Assembly (NCBI GenBank): GCA_017549565.1
Contig: JAFYUI010000026.1
Coordinates: 1-64,000, forward strand
DNA from: Clostridia bacterium
Lineage (GTDB): Bacteria; Bacillota; Clostridia; Oscillospirales; Acutalibacteraceae
Reading direction: 5' to 3'
Length of the DNA stretch: 64,000 nt
Shown here: in pieces, positions 55,057 to 64,000 of the stretch
Position numbering within the stretch: the first letter of the stretch is position 1
How the letters are laid out: each line of letters begins with the position of its first letter
Notes under the pieces: generated by a model
Database searches by the model: none
Seen by the model: only the letters and a program-made list of their open reading frames with translations
Told to the model about the DNA's origin: nothing
Position numbers and translations under genes: made by a program

Positions 55057-56775
55057 TTATTTAAGACGCCCCGCTAAAATATAGTCTGCTAACAAATCTC
55101 TTGCATATACATCGGGCCCAAGCCGTTCAATTTCGGTTAGATTATTGTATTTATAGGTCGAGGTGTAGGAATCAACAATTATGTAATATGTCTTGCTTGA
55201 CTGAATGTTATTTTTAACACTTGAGCCATACGAGCCGTAATAAATGTGATAGTCTTCATTGTCAGTTTCAAAGAACTTTGATTTTAAATCACTGCCCTTA
55301 ATACTGCACAAAACAAGCTCGTTATCAAATGGTAAAATGCTTAAAAGGTCCGAATAACTGACTTCACCAGCATATAAATAATAAGGACTTCGCAGTCTTA
55401 AAAAGCCACCACCAAGCACAATGTCATACTTATCGCCCCATTTTTCAACACCCTTTTCATAGTAAAGCTGTGCAACAAGGTCTTCAATATATTCACTATT
55501 TTTTGTTGTGGGGTTTTTGCCCAAAACCTTACTTGAAATTTCAAGTTCACGTTCATATTTTTTAAGAAGATTTTTAACAATATTATCTTCTTCAAGGTTT
55601 TGATAAATTGAATTTGAAACAAATTCGGCATCGGTTACAACCTTATTATCGTTTGCAATATTAACCGCAATTTCAACATGGGTAATGCCCTTGTTTTCGC
55701 CGCCACCTTGCAAATGATAAACATCATAGCTGTCTTTTAAAACATAATTTTGGTGGGTGTGTGCTTCAAATACAACATCAACATAACCACCACTTGAAAG
55801 CGAAACATCATAATAAGATTTAAGTGTATCGTCGGCTATCATACCCTTACCACTTGAAGATTTATTATGTCCGTCGTGAAGTGAATAAACAATAATGTCA
55901 GCACCCTGTTTGCGAAGCTTTTCGCTTTCGGCCTTAACAAGTGCTGTTAATTCCTTACCGGTTTTAAAATAAACATCTTTCGACATATCCGATGCTATTG
56001 AAGAATAATTGTTACCCGCCGCACCTATAATGCCAATTTTTACGCCATCGCGTTCTATCAAAACAGAAGATTTGCAATAATCAACCCGCTGATTATCGTT
56101 TTTTGCGTAAACATTTATGGCCAAAAGCGGGAAATCAGCAATTTTGCTGTTGTTTTCAATAGCAGCACTTCCCCAGTCATATTCGTGGTTGCCGATAGCC
56201 ATACCCTCAAAACCGATATAATTCATCCATTCGGTTGTAAGGTTGCCTTTTGTTAAGTTAGATTCCGAGCTGCCCTGCCACATGTCACCGCTTGAAAGCA
56301 CAACAACATTATCTTCATTTTGATACATAAGTTTAAAGTATGTTGTAAGTTCGTCAACACCCGGTTGCTTTTCATTATCGTTAATTTTACCATGAAGGTC
56401 ATTAACCGCAAAAAAGTCGATATAAACCAAAACCGATTTATTACACTTGTCACAACGACCGTTGTTATCCTCATCAACATGTTTTTCGTCGGTTGAGCTC
56501 GTGCTATCCTGCGGCTCTGACGGTTTTAATGTAACACTACCATCTGGCTTAACGGTTGGTGTGTAAGAATTATCTGTACTTTCATTCTTACTGCTGTTAG
56601 TCACCCAAGGCGGTCGTGTAACAGAGCTATTTCCGTTTACACTGTTGTTTCCACTTGTGACACTGTTGTTATCATCAGAAGGGATACTGTTAATTTCAAC
56701 CTTATATTCACAAGAAGTTAGCAGTAAAACACAAAGCGCCAATATAATTGCAAAAAGCTTTTTAAATTTAAACAT
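55057..56775 (-). CDS. Lipoprotein 5'-nucleotidase/2',3'-cyclic phosphodiesterase family protein
   Basis: The 572-residue protein has a lipoprotein signal (LLTSC near residue 22), a low-complexity Ser/Asn/Thr-rich linker (28-100), a HVDEDNNGRCDKCNK motif (about 100-115) and a calcineurin-like phosphoesterase domain (NDLHGK, VVVLSSGDMWQGS, AIGNHEYDWG, VYSLHDGHNK, FEAHTHQNY). A 5'-nucleotidase C-terminal domain follows (GEVSYSDLLSILPFDNELVL). It would release nucleosides from extracellular nucleotides. The DxDxxGxCDxC element is a short Ca/metal-binding-like repeat seen in clostridial surface proteins. Confidence 0.92.
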   Translation of the reverse strand: MFKFKKLFAIILALCVLLLTSCEYKVEINSIPSDDNNSVTSGNNSVNGNSSVTRPPWVTNSSKNESTDNSYTPTVKPDGSVTLKPSEPQDSTSSTDEKHVDEDNNGRCDKCNKSVLVYIDFFAVNDLHGKINDNEKQPGVDELTTYFKLMYQNEDNVVVLSSGDMWQGSSESNLTKGNLTTEWMNYIGFEGMAIGNHEYDWGSAAIENNSKIADFPLLAINVYAKNDNQRVDYCKSSVLIERDGVKIGIIGAAGNNYSSIASDMSKDVYFKTGKELTALVKAESEKLRKQGADIIVYSLHDGHNKSSSGKGMIADDTLKSYYDVSLSSGGYVDVVFEAHTHQNYVLKDSYDVYHLQGGGENKGITHVEIAVNIANDNKVVTDAEFVSNSIYQNLEEDNIVKNLLKKYERELEISSKVLGKNPTTKNSEYIEDLVAQLYYEKGVEKWGDKYDIVLGGGFLRLRSPYYLYAGEVSYSDLLSILPFDNELVLCSIKGSDLKSKFFETDNEDYHIYYGSYGSSVKNNIQSSKTYYIIVDSYTSTYKYNNLTEIERLGPDVYARDLLADYILAGRLK

Positions 56776-56831
56776 TTTTAAAGTTCCTTAATTTTAAAAT
56801 ATTATATAATATTTTACCATAAATTTTTTAT

Positions 56832-58439
56832 TTAGGCAAGTGTCAATAACATTATCACTAAAACGCTTAAAAAGGTGTATATCAAAAGCGGTATAAAATT
56901 TAGTTTTATAATCTTGCCCTCTCGCTTTGAAATGCCTACAGTAGCGCAGGCGGCAACGATGTTATTGACACAAATCATATTACCTATTGCGGCGCCAACA
57001 CATTGTAAAGATAATATAATTGCGGTAGGTATTTTAAGCATTTCGGCGGTGCCAAACTGCAAATTTGAAAACAAATTCATTGAAACAGTTGCCGACCCCG
57101 AAACAAATGCCCCCAAAACACCAATAAAAGGTGAAATTAAGATATAAACTCCGCTTCCCGCTTTTGAAAGCAGATTTGCCATTTGGTCCATCATACTGAT
57201 ATTATCAGCATTTTTAAATTTCATAACCTCTACCAAAGCCAAGCCAAAAATCAAAGCAACTGCGGCGGAAGATACCTGCTTTATAGTAGCTGTAAAAGCG
57301 GATTTAATTTGCGGCTTTTTCATTTTGTGAAGCAAAAATGTATAAAGTGACACCAAAACAAAAAATGTGCCCGGCAAATATGCCCATTTAAAACTCCAAT
57401 CCAAATTATCAAAACCGAATAGATCGTCTACCCTTAAAACAAAGGGTGTTTCATTTAATATACCCTTAATTTTAAGCTGTGGTATACGGGTAATTACCAA
57501 GATTAAAGCCACTAAAACATAAGGTGTCCACGCTTTTATAAGGGATATTTTTGTGTACTCATTTTGCTTTGTTTTTTCATCGCTTAACCAGTCTTTTTTC
57601 CAGTTTTCTTTTGTTTCAAAATCCCATGTATTTTTTGGCACTAAAAACCCGATTTTTCCGGCAAAAACCGTTAAAATTATTGAAATTAAAGCACCTAAAA
57701 GTGAGGCAAATTCATACCCTAAAAGCAAGGTTATTAAAAGCATTGGCACAGTAAATGAAAGCCCCGTAAAAATTGCAAACGGTAATACCTTTAACGCTGG
57801 TTTAAAGGACCGTTCCTTACCGAAAATTTTTGTTATAAGCATTACCACAATTAAAGGCAAAAAAGTGCCTACCGCAAGGTGAATTATTGCGGTTGTAAGA
57901 GTGAAATTATTAGCAAATTCGGCATTATTTGAAAGCCCCAAGGCATTTAAAGCCGAGGTTACGGGTGTTCCCACTGCCCCAAAGGAAACGGCAGTAGAAT
58001 CGCATATTAGCGCAATCATAACCGCACAAAGTGGTGGAAAGTCGAGCGACACCAATAAGGGTGCTGCTAATGCCGCAGGTGTGCCAAACCCCGCCGCTGC
58101 TTCGATAAAAGAACAAAACGAAAAGCCAATAATTAGCGCCTGAATACGCTTATCGGGGCAAATGTTCATAAACCCATTATTTATTGCCACAGCCCCGCCC
58201 GAAAGTTTTAGGGTATTCATAAGCAAAATAGCACCAAAAATTATAACAAAAATATCTAACGAATTAAGTGCCCCAAATATCGAAGACGCCAAAAGCGGTA
58301 ACACCGAAATATTAAGCGAAAAAAAGCCGATAATTATTGCCAACACCCACGATGCAATTAGACACCATTTTGCCGACAAATTAAAAAATAGCATTAAAAC
58401 CAAGGTTAATATTATTGGCAAAAACGAAAGCAGCTGCAT
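56832..58439 (-). CDS. LctP-family lactate/glycolate permease
   Basis: The 535-residue integral membrane protein has about 13 hydrophobic segments and LctP motifs: [52 protein letters not shown] and [20 protein letters not shown]. It imports L-lactate or related 2-hydroxy acids with protons. The ATG at 58437-58439 follows GAGGTG; a GTG three codons earlier is part of that site. No lactate dehydrogenase is adjacent. Confidence 0.93.
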   Translation of the reverse strand: MQLLSFLPIILTLVLMLFFNLSAKWCLIASWVLAIIIGFFSLNISVLPLLASSIFGALNSLDIFVIIFGAILLMNTLKLSGGAVAINNGFMNICPDKRIQALIIGFSFCSFIEAAAGFGTPAALAAPLLVSLDFPPLCAVMIALICDSTAVSFGAVGTPVTSALNALGLSNNAEFANNFTLTTAIIHLAVGTFLPLIVVMLITKIFGKERSFKPALKVLPFAIFTGLSFTVPMLLITLLLGYEFASLLGALISIILTVFAGKIGFLVPKNTWDFETKENWKKDWLSDEKTKQNEYTKISLIKAWTPYVLVALILVITRIPQLKIKGILNETPFVLRVDDLFGFDNLDWSFKWAYLPGTFFVLVSLYTFLLHKMKKPQIKSAFTATIKQVSSAAVALIFGLALVEVMKFKNADNISMMDQMANLLSKAGSGVYILISPFIGVLGAFVSGSATVSMNLFSNLQFGTAEMLKIPTAIILSLQCVGAAIGNMICVNNIVAACATVGISKREGKIIKLNFIPLLIYTFLSVLVIMLLTLA

Positions 58440-58509
58440 AAAAAACACCTCACTGTTTAAATAATTTTTTATCTAACTGCCGTATTTATGCATAAATAAA
58501 ATTTAAAAC

Positions 58510-58537
58510 TTGACTTTTTTATAAAAAATGGTATTAT
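58510..58537 (+). promoter_or_regulatory. Promoter of tRNA-Leu
   Basis: TTGACT (58510-58515), 16 nt, TATTAT (58532-58537). Confidence 0.7.
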
Positions 58538-58554
58538 ATATTTACTTTATATAT

Positions 58555-58637
58555 GCGGGTGTGGCGGAATTGGCAGACGCACTAGCCTTAGGAGCTAGCG
58601 CTTACGCGTGCAGGTTCAAGTCCTGTCACCCGCACCA
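58555..58637 (+). tRNA. trnL-UAG: tRNA-Leu (anticodon UAG)
   Basis: Class II tRNA: acceptor GCGGGTG/CACCCGC, discriminator A, encoded CCA, anticodon arm CTAGC-CTTAGGA-GCTAG (UAG), a short variable arm (CGCTTACGCG region) and T-loop TTCAAGT. Confidence 0.97.
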
Positions 58638-58640
58638 ACT

Positions 58641-58672
58641 AAAAAAGCTTCCCATTTGGGAAGCTTTTTTAG
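58641..58672. terminator. Terminator after tRNA-Leu
   Basis: AAAAAAGCTTCCC-ATTT-GGGAAGCTTTTTT; symmetrical, so it also ends the convergent CPBP gene. Confidence 0.9.
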
Positions 58673-58673
58673 T

Positions 58674-59669
58674 TTAAATTAATGATAAAATTATAAATAA
58701 ACTACAAACAACAACATAACAAATTATACCCGCATTAAGATATGCAGTTTTAAAAGCTGTGCCTCTTGGCAATTCAAGTTCGGTTTTGTTCCACCTAAGG
58801 CGTGTAAGCTTTACAATAAATAGCACAGTACCCGCAACGGTGATGCCTGTTAAAAGACTTGAATACATTAAATAAACTAAAAGGCCCGGTATGCTTTCAA
58901 AAAGAACCGAATACAATTCTTGCGTATTTACAATAACATCCAAATTTAAAAGCTTATCTATATCGGCAAATTTTAAAATCAAAGGCGCTATTACCGAACC
59001 CATAAAATTAACTATCATATGCAAAATAACAGTATAACGAATTTTGCCTGTTCGCATATAAATAAACCCAAATATTAAGCCCACACCGAACGCATAAAAT
59101 AACTGAAAGAGATTTTTATGTAAAAGCCCAAAGGCAAATGCCGACAAAATTATTGCAGTACTTTCTCCATATTTTCCAATGCGGTCAAGCAGCAGTTTCC
59201 GGAAAATAAGTTCTTCAAACAAAGGTGCTAAAAGCACCATAACCACAACCTTAAGCGGGTTTGCATCCATTGCAAGCTCGTTAATTGGGTTTTGTGCCTT
59301 GCCACCCGAAAAAACAAAGGCCGAGACCACGCCTATCATATTGCCGGCGGAAAGTACGGCATAAGTAATTGCAAATAAAACAAACATTTTGCCAAAACTT
59401 AAAGTGTTTTGAGCAGGTTTTTGCGCGGGTAAAAGCCGCATTAAAATTGCAAATACAGGTAAGGCGAACAAATACATTGGTACAAAGTTCATAATCCATT
59501 GTCCCCAAGATGTGTTATAATACCAATTATCTTTGCCGAAAATCAACGCAGGAACATTAAGAAAGACTATTTCTGTGATAATGCTGACTGCAATATAAAT
59601 ACAAAGCGAAAAGCCAATTATTGAAAAGGTTTTTCTTGCTGTTTTAAAATCAAAAATTTTTTCTTCCAT
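58674..59669 (-). CDS. CPBP family intramembrane metalloprotease
   Basis: The protein (331 residues) has about eight transmembrane segments and the CPBP/Abi motifs: PLFEELIFRKLLL (Glu-Glu-x-x-x-Arg), FAFGLLHKNLFQLFYAFGVG (His motif) and VILHMIVNFMG. Relatives are Rce1-like proteases; some protect against self-bacteriocins. There is no bacteriocin gene nearby. The start ATG (59667-59669) has TAGGAGGG upstream; an ATG 16 codons earlier has none. Confidence 0.92.
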   Translation of the reverse strand: MEEKIFDFKTARKTFSIIGFSLCIYIAVSIITEIVFLNVPALIFGKDNWYYNTSWGQWIMNFVPMYLFALPVFAILMRLLPAQKPAQNTLSFGKMFVLFAITYAVLSAGNMIGVVSAFVFSGGKAQNPINELAMDANPLKVVVMVLLAPLFEELIFRKLLLDRIGKYGESTAIILSAFAFGLLHKNLFQLFYAFGVGLIFGFIYMRTGKIRYTVILHMIVNFMGSVIAPLILKFADIDKLLNLDVIVNTQELYSVLFESIPGLLVYLMYSSLLTGITVAGTVLFIVKLTRLRWNKTELELPRGTAFKTAYLNAGIICYVVVCSLFIILSLI

Positions 59670-59733
59670 ATTTAACCCTCCTATTTTAATTATATCACCA
59701 AACGTTAAATAGTGCAATATTTACCAACGACTA

Positions 59734-59761
59734 TTGAATAAATTTAAAAAAGTGGTATAAT
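59734..59761 (+). promoter_or_regulatory. Promoter of the thioesterase-WYL operon
   Basis: TTGAAT (59734-59739), 16 nt, TATAAT (59756-59761). Confidence 0.7.
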
Positions 59762-59777
59762 ATTTATGGTGATTTAA

Positions 59778-60509
59778 ATGCAAAATTTTTATAAAACCGA
59801 ATATACCGTTCAAAGCACCGAGGTTGATTCGAACTGGAAAATGCGAATCGACCGCATTGTCGAGCTTTTTCAGGCAATTACTGGTACTCATTCAATAGAA
59901 ATTGGTGTTGACGGGCCAACACTTTTAGAAAAATCTAACGCGTTTTGGGTTTTAAGCAAGTTTAAGCTTAAATTTAACCGTTTGCCCGTTATGGATGAAG
60001 CCCTTACCGCTGAAACCTGGCCGACCACCGTTAAAGGTGTGCGCTTTGGCCGTGACTTTTTGCTTTGCAAGGATGATGAAACACTTGTTATGGGCTCAAG
60101 TGAATGGTGCACGCTTGACTACACCACAAAGGAAATTCGCCGTACAAACAGCGTGTGCTACCCTACCGATATGCCACACCGCGACTTTTTAAGCGGTGCG
60201 GGTGAATTTATAAGGGTGCGTGAAACAGTTAGTGATGAAGATTTTAACCACACCCACACCTGCCGTTTTGTCGATATTGACACAAACAAGCACACAAATA
60301 ACATTGCCTATTTAAGAATGGCGCTTAACTGCTTTTCACCCGATGAATTTGAAAAACTAAACCTTGGTGAATTGCAAATTTCTTTCTTGGCGCAAACATT
60401 TTTTGGTGATGAAATTAAAGTTTATAAAAAGCAAACCGATTACGGCTTTTATATTGAAGGAAAATGCGACAATAAAACAGTTTTTAACTGTGTTTTGGGG
60501 GTAAAATGA
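59778..60509 (+). CDS. Acyl-ACP thioesterase (FatA/FatB-like)
   Basis: The 243-residue double-hotdog protein hydrolyses acyl-ACP to a free fatty acid. Motifs include STEVDSNWKMRIDRIVELFQ, SNAFWVLSKFKLKFNRLP, GVRFGRDFLL and the catalytic FVDIDTNKHTNNIAYL (Asp, Asn, His). The 243-residue length is normal for the bacterial family. In this genome it could set chain length or feed free fatty acids to the FakA/FakB system at 33.8-38.3 kb. It overlaps the WYL regulator gene by four bases. Confidence 0.93.
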   Translation: MQNFYKTEYTVQSTEVDSNWKMRIDRIVELFQAITGTHSIEIGVDGPTLLEKSNAFWVLSKFKLKFNRLPVMDEALTAETWPTTVKGVRFGRDFLLCKDDETLVMGSSEWCTLDYTTKEIRRTNSVCYPTDMPHRDFLSGAGEFIRVRETVSDEDFNHTHTCRFVDIDTNKHTNNIAYLRMALNCFSPDEFEKLNLGELQISFLAQTFFGDEIKVYKKQTDYGFYIEGKCDNKTVFNCVLGVK

Positions 60510-61486
60510 TGGATTGCTTTGAGCCAAAAAAATTAGCCCTTTTGCGTGTTTTGGAAATTCTTGAAACCTATAGCGACAGTGAACACCCGCTTAAACAAGA
60601 GGATATTCTTAACCTTTTGTCAAAGGATTTTGGCATTGAATTAGAACGCAAAACCATTGGTCGAAACATTGCACTTTTGAAAGAGGCGGGGTATGAAATT
60701 GAGTCAACAAAACAGGGGTGCTATCTTGTTGAGCGCCGTTTTGAAGATAGCGAGCTTCGTTTGCTTATTGATGGTGTTTTAGCAAGTAAATATATCACCG
60801 CCAACCATTCAAAAGAGCTTATAAACAAGCTTTGCGGTCTTTCAAACAAATATTTCAGGCGCCATGTTAAGAATATTTATTCGGTAAACGATTGGGGCAA
60901 AACCGACAACCAGTCGCTTTTTTACAGCATTGAGGTTGTAGACGATGCCATTGAGCAAAACAAAATGGTTGAATATGATTATAACAAATTCGGCACAGAT
61001 AAGAATTTGCATAAATCATCCTTTCAGCGTGTAAGCCCTTATCAGCTTATTTTACATAATCAGCGTTATTATTTAATGGGATACAGTAAATATTGGGGAC
61101 ATATGGTTTATCACCGCCTTGACCATATAACAAACATTCGTGTTTCAAAGCACGATATTGTGCCGATAAACGAGGTTGAGGGTTATAAAAACGGAATAAA
61201 TTACCAAAATTTAACCACCGCAATGCCCTATATGTACAACGACAAGCCCGAGCGTATTGTTATAAAAACCTGTGATAAAATGGTTGACCAAATTATTGAC
61301 TGGTTTGGCAAAAGCGTTGATATTAAGCCAGATGGTGATGACATAACAGTCACCCTTAATGCAAGTCCCAAGGCAATGCTCTATTGGTCGGTGCAGTATG
61401 CTGATGAGGTTGAGGTTGTAAAACCCGAAGCCCTGCGCCAAGAAATTAAGGACTTTTTAAATAAAGCAGTTGATAAATATAAATAA
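60506..61486 (+). CDS. WYL-domain transcriptional regulator
   Basis: The 326-residue protein has an N-terminal winged helix (ALLRVLEILETYSD, LERKTIGRNIALLKEAGYEI), a WYL domain (NKMVEYDYNKFG, VSPYQLILHNQRYYLMGYSK) and a C-terminal WCX extension (about 245-320). WYL proteins are ligand-sensing regulators. Overlapping start with the thioesterase gene suggests it controls lipid-related genes; the ligand is unknown. Confidence 0.92.
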   Translation: MMDCFEPKKLALLRVLEILETYSDSEHPLKQEDILNLLSKDFGIELERKTIGRNIALLKEAGYEIESTKQGCYLVERRFEDSELRLLIDGVLASKYITANHSKELINKLCGLSNKYFRRHVKNIYSVNDWGKTDNQSLFYSIEVVDDAIEQNKMVEYDYNKFGTDKNLHKSSFQRVSPYQLILHNQRYYLMGYSKYWGHMVYHRLDHITNIRVSKHDIVPINEVEGYKNGINYQNLTTAMPYMYNDKPERIVIKTCDKMVDQIIDWFGKSVDIKPDGDDITVTLNASPKAMLYWSVQYADEVEVVKPEALRQEIKDFLNKAVDKYK

Positions 61487-61514
61487 AACAAAACCCACTC
61501 TTTTGAGTGGGTTA
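61484..61514. terminator. Terminator between the WYL and icd genes
   Basis: AACCCACTC-TTTT-GAGTGGGTT. The T run is best on the minus strand, so it mainly ends the acn-icd transcript. Confidence 0.8.
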
Positions 61515-61519
61515 TAATT

Positions 61520-62668
61520 TTACATTTTTTCTATTGTATCCATTACATACTGACCAAACTCTGAACAGGTTGCGCTCTGCTCACTATCATCAACAACAAC
61601 CTTTTTCTCGGTTTCGGTGCAAATTGTAAGGGCTTTCGAAAGTTTGTCTGCCTTATCGGTAAAACCAATATGGCGAAGCATCATTTCGGTTGCCTTAAAC
61701 ATAGAGGTGGGGTTTGCATAATCTCCCCTGCCCGCTTCTATAAGGCGAGGTGCGGTGCCGTGAATTGGCTCGAACATTGCATATTTGTCACCAATATTAG
61801 CACTGCCCGCAGTACCAACACCGCCTTGAATTTGTGCGGCTTCATCGGTAATAATATCGCCGTATAAATTAGGCATTACAAACACTTGGAACTTGCTTCT
61901 GATATTTTCGTTCACAAGGTTAGCGGTCATAATGTCAATATACCACTCTTCAGCGGTAATTTCGGGGTATTCGGCCGCAATTTCGTGTGCAATTTGCGAA
62001 AATTTACCGTCGGTCTTTTTCATAATGTTTGCCTTTGTAACAATGGCAACATTTGTTTTGCCGTTTTTACGGGCAAATTCAAAAGCGGCGCGACAAATAC
62101 GGCGTGTACCCGCATTTGTTGTTACCTTAAAGTCAAACGCCAAGGTGTCAGGAATATCAATACCCTTGCTGCCAAGAACATATTCACCCTCGGTGTTTTC
62201 ACGATAGAAGGTCCAGTCAATATTTTGTTCGGGAACTTGCACAGGGCGAACATTTGCATATAAGTCAAGTTCTCTTCTCATAGCAACATTTGCACTTTCA
62301 AGTGTACCGCCCTTTAAGGTGGTGGTCGGTGCCTTTAAAATTACATTGCACGCTTTGATTTCGGCCAAAACATCGTCGGGAATCGCCTTATTTTTAGCTA
62401 TGCGGTTTTCAATGGTTAAGCCCTCAATAGTGCGAAGCTCAACCTTTCCGTTTGCGATTTCATCCTTTAAAATGTAATTTAAAATGCGTTCGCTTTCCTT
62501 TGAAATTATTGGGCCAATACCATCACCCGAGCATATACCGATAATAATTCTATCGAGCTTTTGATAATCGGTAGCTTCACAATTCTTTTCCATTTCTTGC
62601 TGACGAGCAATTTGCTGTGTTAGAAGGGTTTTAAATTGCTCAACTGCGCTATCAATATACTGTTGCAT
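61520..62668 (-). CDS. icd: Isocitrate dehydrogenase (isocitrate/isopropylmalate family)
   Basis: The 382-residue beta-decarboxylating dehydrogenase has GICSGDGIGPIISKES, NVAMRRELDLYANVRPVQVP, RENTEGEYVLGS, TKANIMKKTDG, MPNLYGDIITDEAAQIQGG and FEPIHGTAP. Context (one base after aconitase) supports conversion of isocitrate to 2-oxoglutarate rather than leucine synthesis. An N-terminal helical extension of about 45 residues is unusual for short Icd enzymes. The ATG at 62666-62668 follows GGTGA. Cofactor preference (NAD+ or NADP+) not decided. Confidence 0.93.
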   Translation of the reverse strand: MQQYIDSAVEQFKTLLTQQIARQQEMEKNCEATDYQKLDRIIIGICSGDGIGPIISKESERILNYILKDEIANGKVELRTIEGLTIENRIAKNKAIPDDVLAEIKACNVILKAPTTTLKGGTLESANVAMRRELDLYANVRPVQVPEQNIDWTFYRENTEGEYVLGSKGIDIPDTLAFDFKVTTNAGTRRICRAAFEFARKNGKTNVAIVTKANIMKKTDGKFSQIAHEIAAEYPEITAEEWYIDIMTANLVNENIRSKFQVFVMPNLYGDIITDEAAQIQGGVGTAGSANIGDKYAMFEPIHGTAPRLIEAGRGDYANPTSMFKATEMMLRHIGFTDKADKLSKALTICTETEKKVVVDDSEQSATCSEFGQYVMDTIEKM

Positions 62669-62669
62669 T

Positions 62670-64000
62670 TTATTCACCAACCTTTGTATATTCTAAAAGC
62701 GAACCCGCCTTTAAAATGGCCTTTTGTCTTTCGGTGAAACTGCAACAAAGAACAAATTCTTCGCCAGTGGTTTCGTTTTTAAGGATAATTTCGCCCTTGT
62801 CCATACCGCTGAAAACATCAGTTAAGGTAAGCTTATCGCCTTGGTTAAGCTTATCATAATCGTCAGCATTTTTAAAGGTTAAGGGCATAATACCTGAATT
62901 TATAAGGTTTGCAATATGAATTCTTGCAAAGCTTTTTGTAATAACGGCACGAACACCTAAATACATTGGCACAAGGGCTGCGTGTTCACGGGATGAGCCC
63001 TGACCGTAGTTGCTGCCACCAACAATAATGCTTTTACCAAGTGCTTTTGCTCTTTCGGGGAAAGTGCTGTCGCACACACCGAAGCAGAAGTTTGAAAGAT
63101 GGGGTATATTTGAACGGTAAGGCAAAATCTTGGCACCCGCAGGCATAATATGGTCGGTTGTGATATTATCGCCAACCTTTAACACTAACTCGGCTGAAAG
63201 GGTGTCTTCTTGTGGAATTGCTTCGGGGAAGGGTTTAATATTAGGACCGCGTAAAACTTCCAAATTAGCGGCCTCGTCCTCACTTGCGGGGGCAATAACA
63301 GCGCTGTCATCGATTTTAAAGCTTTCGGGCATTTTGATTTCGGGCATATCGCCGAGAAGTCTTGGGTCAGTTATGTAACCTGTAAGCGCCGCCGCAACTG
63401 CAGTTTCGGGGGAAACAAGATAAACACTTGCGTCAGCAGTACCGCTGCGACCAATAAAGTTGCGGTTAAAGGTACGAAGTGAAACACCCGCACTATTAGG
63501 CGAAAAACCCATACCGATACAGGGACCGCAGGCACATTCAAGCACACGAGCACCGCTTGCTAAAATATCCGATAATGCACCACAATCAGCAAGCATCGTT
63601 AATACCTGTTTAGAACCCGGAGAAATTGAAAGACTAACGCTTGGGTCAATGGTTTTGCCCTTTAAGAGAGCTGCAACCTTTAACATATCAAAAAGTGATG
63701 AGTTAGTGCAAGAACCAATGCAAACCTGGTCAACCTTTGTGCCCTTTAAGGACTCAACTGTCACAATATTATCGGGGCTGTGCGGACACGCAATAAGCGG
63801 TTTTAATTCGTTTAAATCAATATCGATTATGCGGTCATAAACTGCATCCTCATCGCTTTTAAGCTCGATATAATCTTCTCCTCTGCCCTCGGCCTCTAAA
63901 AACGCCTTTGTAACCTCGTCGGATGGAAAAATCGAGGTTGTAGCACCGAGTTCGGTGCCCATATTGGTAATGGTTGCGCGTTCGGGAACTGACAAGTATT
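62670..64000 (-). CDS. acnA: Aconitate hydratase, C-terminal part (cut by window edge)
   Basis: The visible 443 codons correspond to the second half of a clostridial-type aconitase: VPERATITNMGTELGATTSI, the cluster Cys residues in VCIGSCTNSS and CACGPCIGMGF, NRNFIGRSG, and the swivel domain with DHIMPAGAK and GGSNYGQGSSREHAAL. It isomerises citrate to isocitrate with a [4Fe-4S] cluster. The frame stays open to base 64000, so the N-terminal part with the first cluster region lies outside. It precedes icd by one base, forming an operon from citrate to 2-oxoglutarate. Confidence 0.96.
   Translation of the reverse strand, partial: YLSVPERATITNMGTELGATTSIFPSDEVTKAFLEAEGRGEDYIELKSDEDAVYDRIIDIDLNELKPLIACPHSPDNIVTVESLKGTKVDQVCIGSCTNSSLFDMLKVAALLKGKTIDPSVSLSISPGSKQVLTMLADCGALSDILASGARVLECACGPCIGMGFSPNSAGVSLRTFNRNFIGRSGTADASVYLVSPETAVAAALTGYITDPRLLGDMPEIKMPESFKIDDSAVIAPASEDEAANLEVLRGPNIKPFPEAIPQEDTLSAELVLKVGDNITTDHIMPAGAKILPYRSNIPHLSNFCFGVCDSTFPERAKALGKSIIVGGSNYGQGSSREHAALVPMYLGVRAVITKSFARIHIANLINSGIMPLTFKNADDYDKLNQGDKLTLTDVFSGMDKGEIILKNETTGEEFVLCCSFTERQKAILKAGSLLEYTKVGE

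Noticed and set aside
58674..59669. CPBP protease as bacteriocin immunity protein
   Set aside because: No bacteriocin precursor or processing genes are adjacent.

Overview
The window is AT-rich, with dense short-spaced operons, strong Shine-Dalgarno sites, sigma-A type promoters and many U-tracted hairpin terminators. Sporulation genes (spoVAC, a broken spoVAD, yunB, a PdaA-like deacetylase), a phenylalanine T-box, IreB, NrdR and fatty acid kinase genes point to a spore-forming Clostridia (Bacillota), most likely an Oscillospirales/Ruminococcaceae-like gut lineage. The taxonomy is inferred from gene content only. I see no rRNA, CRISPR array, transposase or integrase.

Layout. 1-1.36 kb: an accessory patch (AbiEi-like antitoxin, membrane protein, start of another gene) that abuts and truncates spoVAD. 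2-8.1 kb: a branching enzyme, then a membrane-anchored lipase, two exported proteins and a UPF0340 protein. 8.1-9.1 kb: a small self-contained module of an XRE regulator and a secreted Cys-rich lipoprotein, with paired operators over a consensus promoter. 9.1-10.8 kb: spoVAC, a cyclophilin and nrdR. 10.8-14.9 kb: gltX-glnS-nif3. 15-18.5 kb: a DUF421/DUF4363 pair and a polar amino acid ABC transporter. 18.5-25.3 kb: a membrane protein/J-domain/DUF5685 trio and uvrBA.

25.5-40.9 kb is the most interesting part. It holds an acyl-activating ligase fused to a carrier domain, a tandem two-domain acyltransferase, a free ACP and an LRAT/papain-like protein in one tight operon. Next come three alpha/beta hydrolases (one with a cysteine nucleophile), a GT2-GtrA glycosyltransferase, a fakB-fakB-fakA-plsX operon, a polysaccharide deacetylase and an Sfp-type phosphopantetheinyl transferase. 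Together they provide fatty acid capture, activation, carrier loading, carrier maturation and acyl transfer. I read this as a candidate fatty acid scavenging and complex-lipid or lysolipid acylation system; its product is unknown.

41-64 kb is mostly core: a K+-dependent membrane pyrophosphatase, a lipoprotein deacetylase, tRNA-His and tRNA-Gln, an Lrp regulator with an aminotransferase, T-box-pheS-pheT, ireB, a BofC-like protein, a permuted papain-like protein with ligA and yunB, a lipoprotein 5'-nucleotidase, an LctP-type permease, tRNA-Leu, a CPBP protease, an acyl-ACP thioesterase with a WYL regulator, and icd with aconitase running off the right edge. The thioesterase could supply free fatty acids to the Fak kinase, linking it to the 25-41 kb region. 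No stretch over 300 bases lacks an annotated feature.
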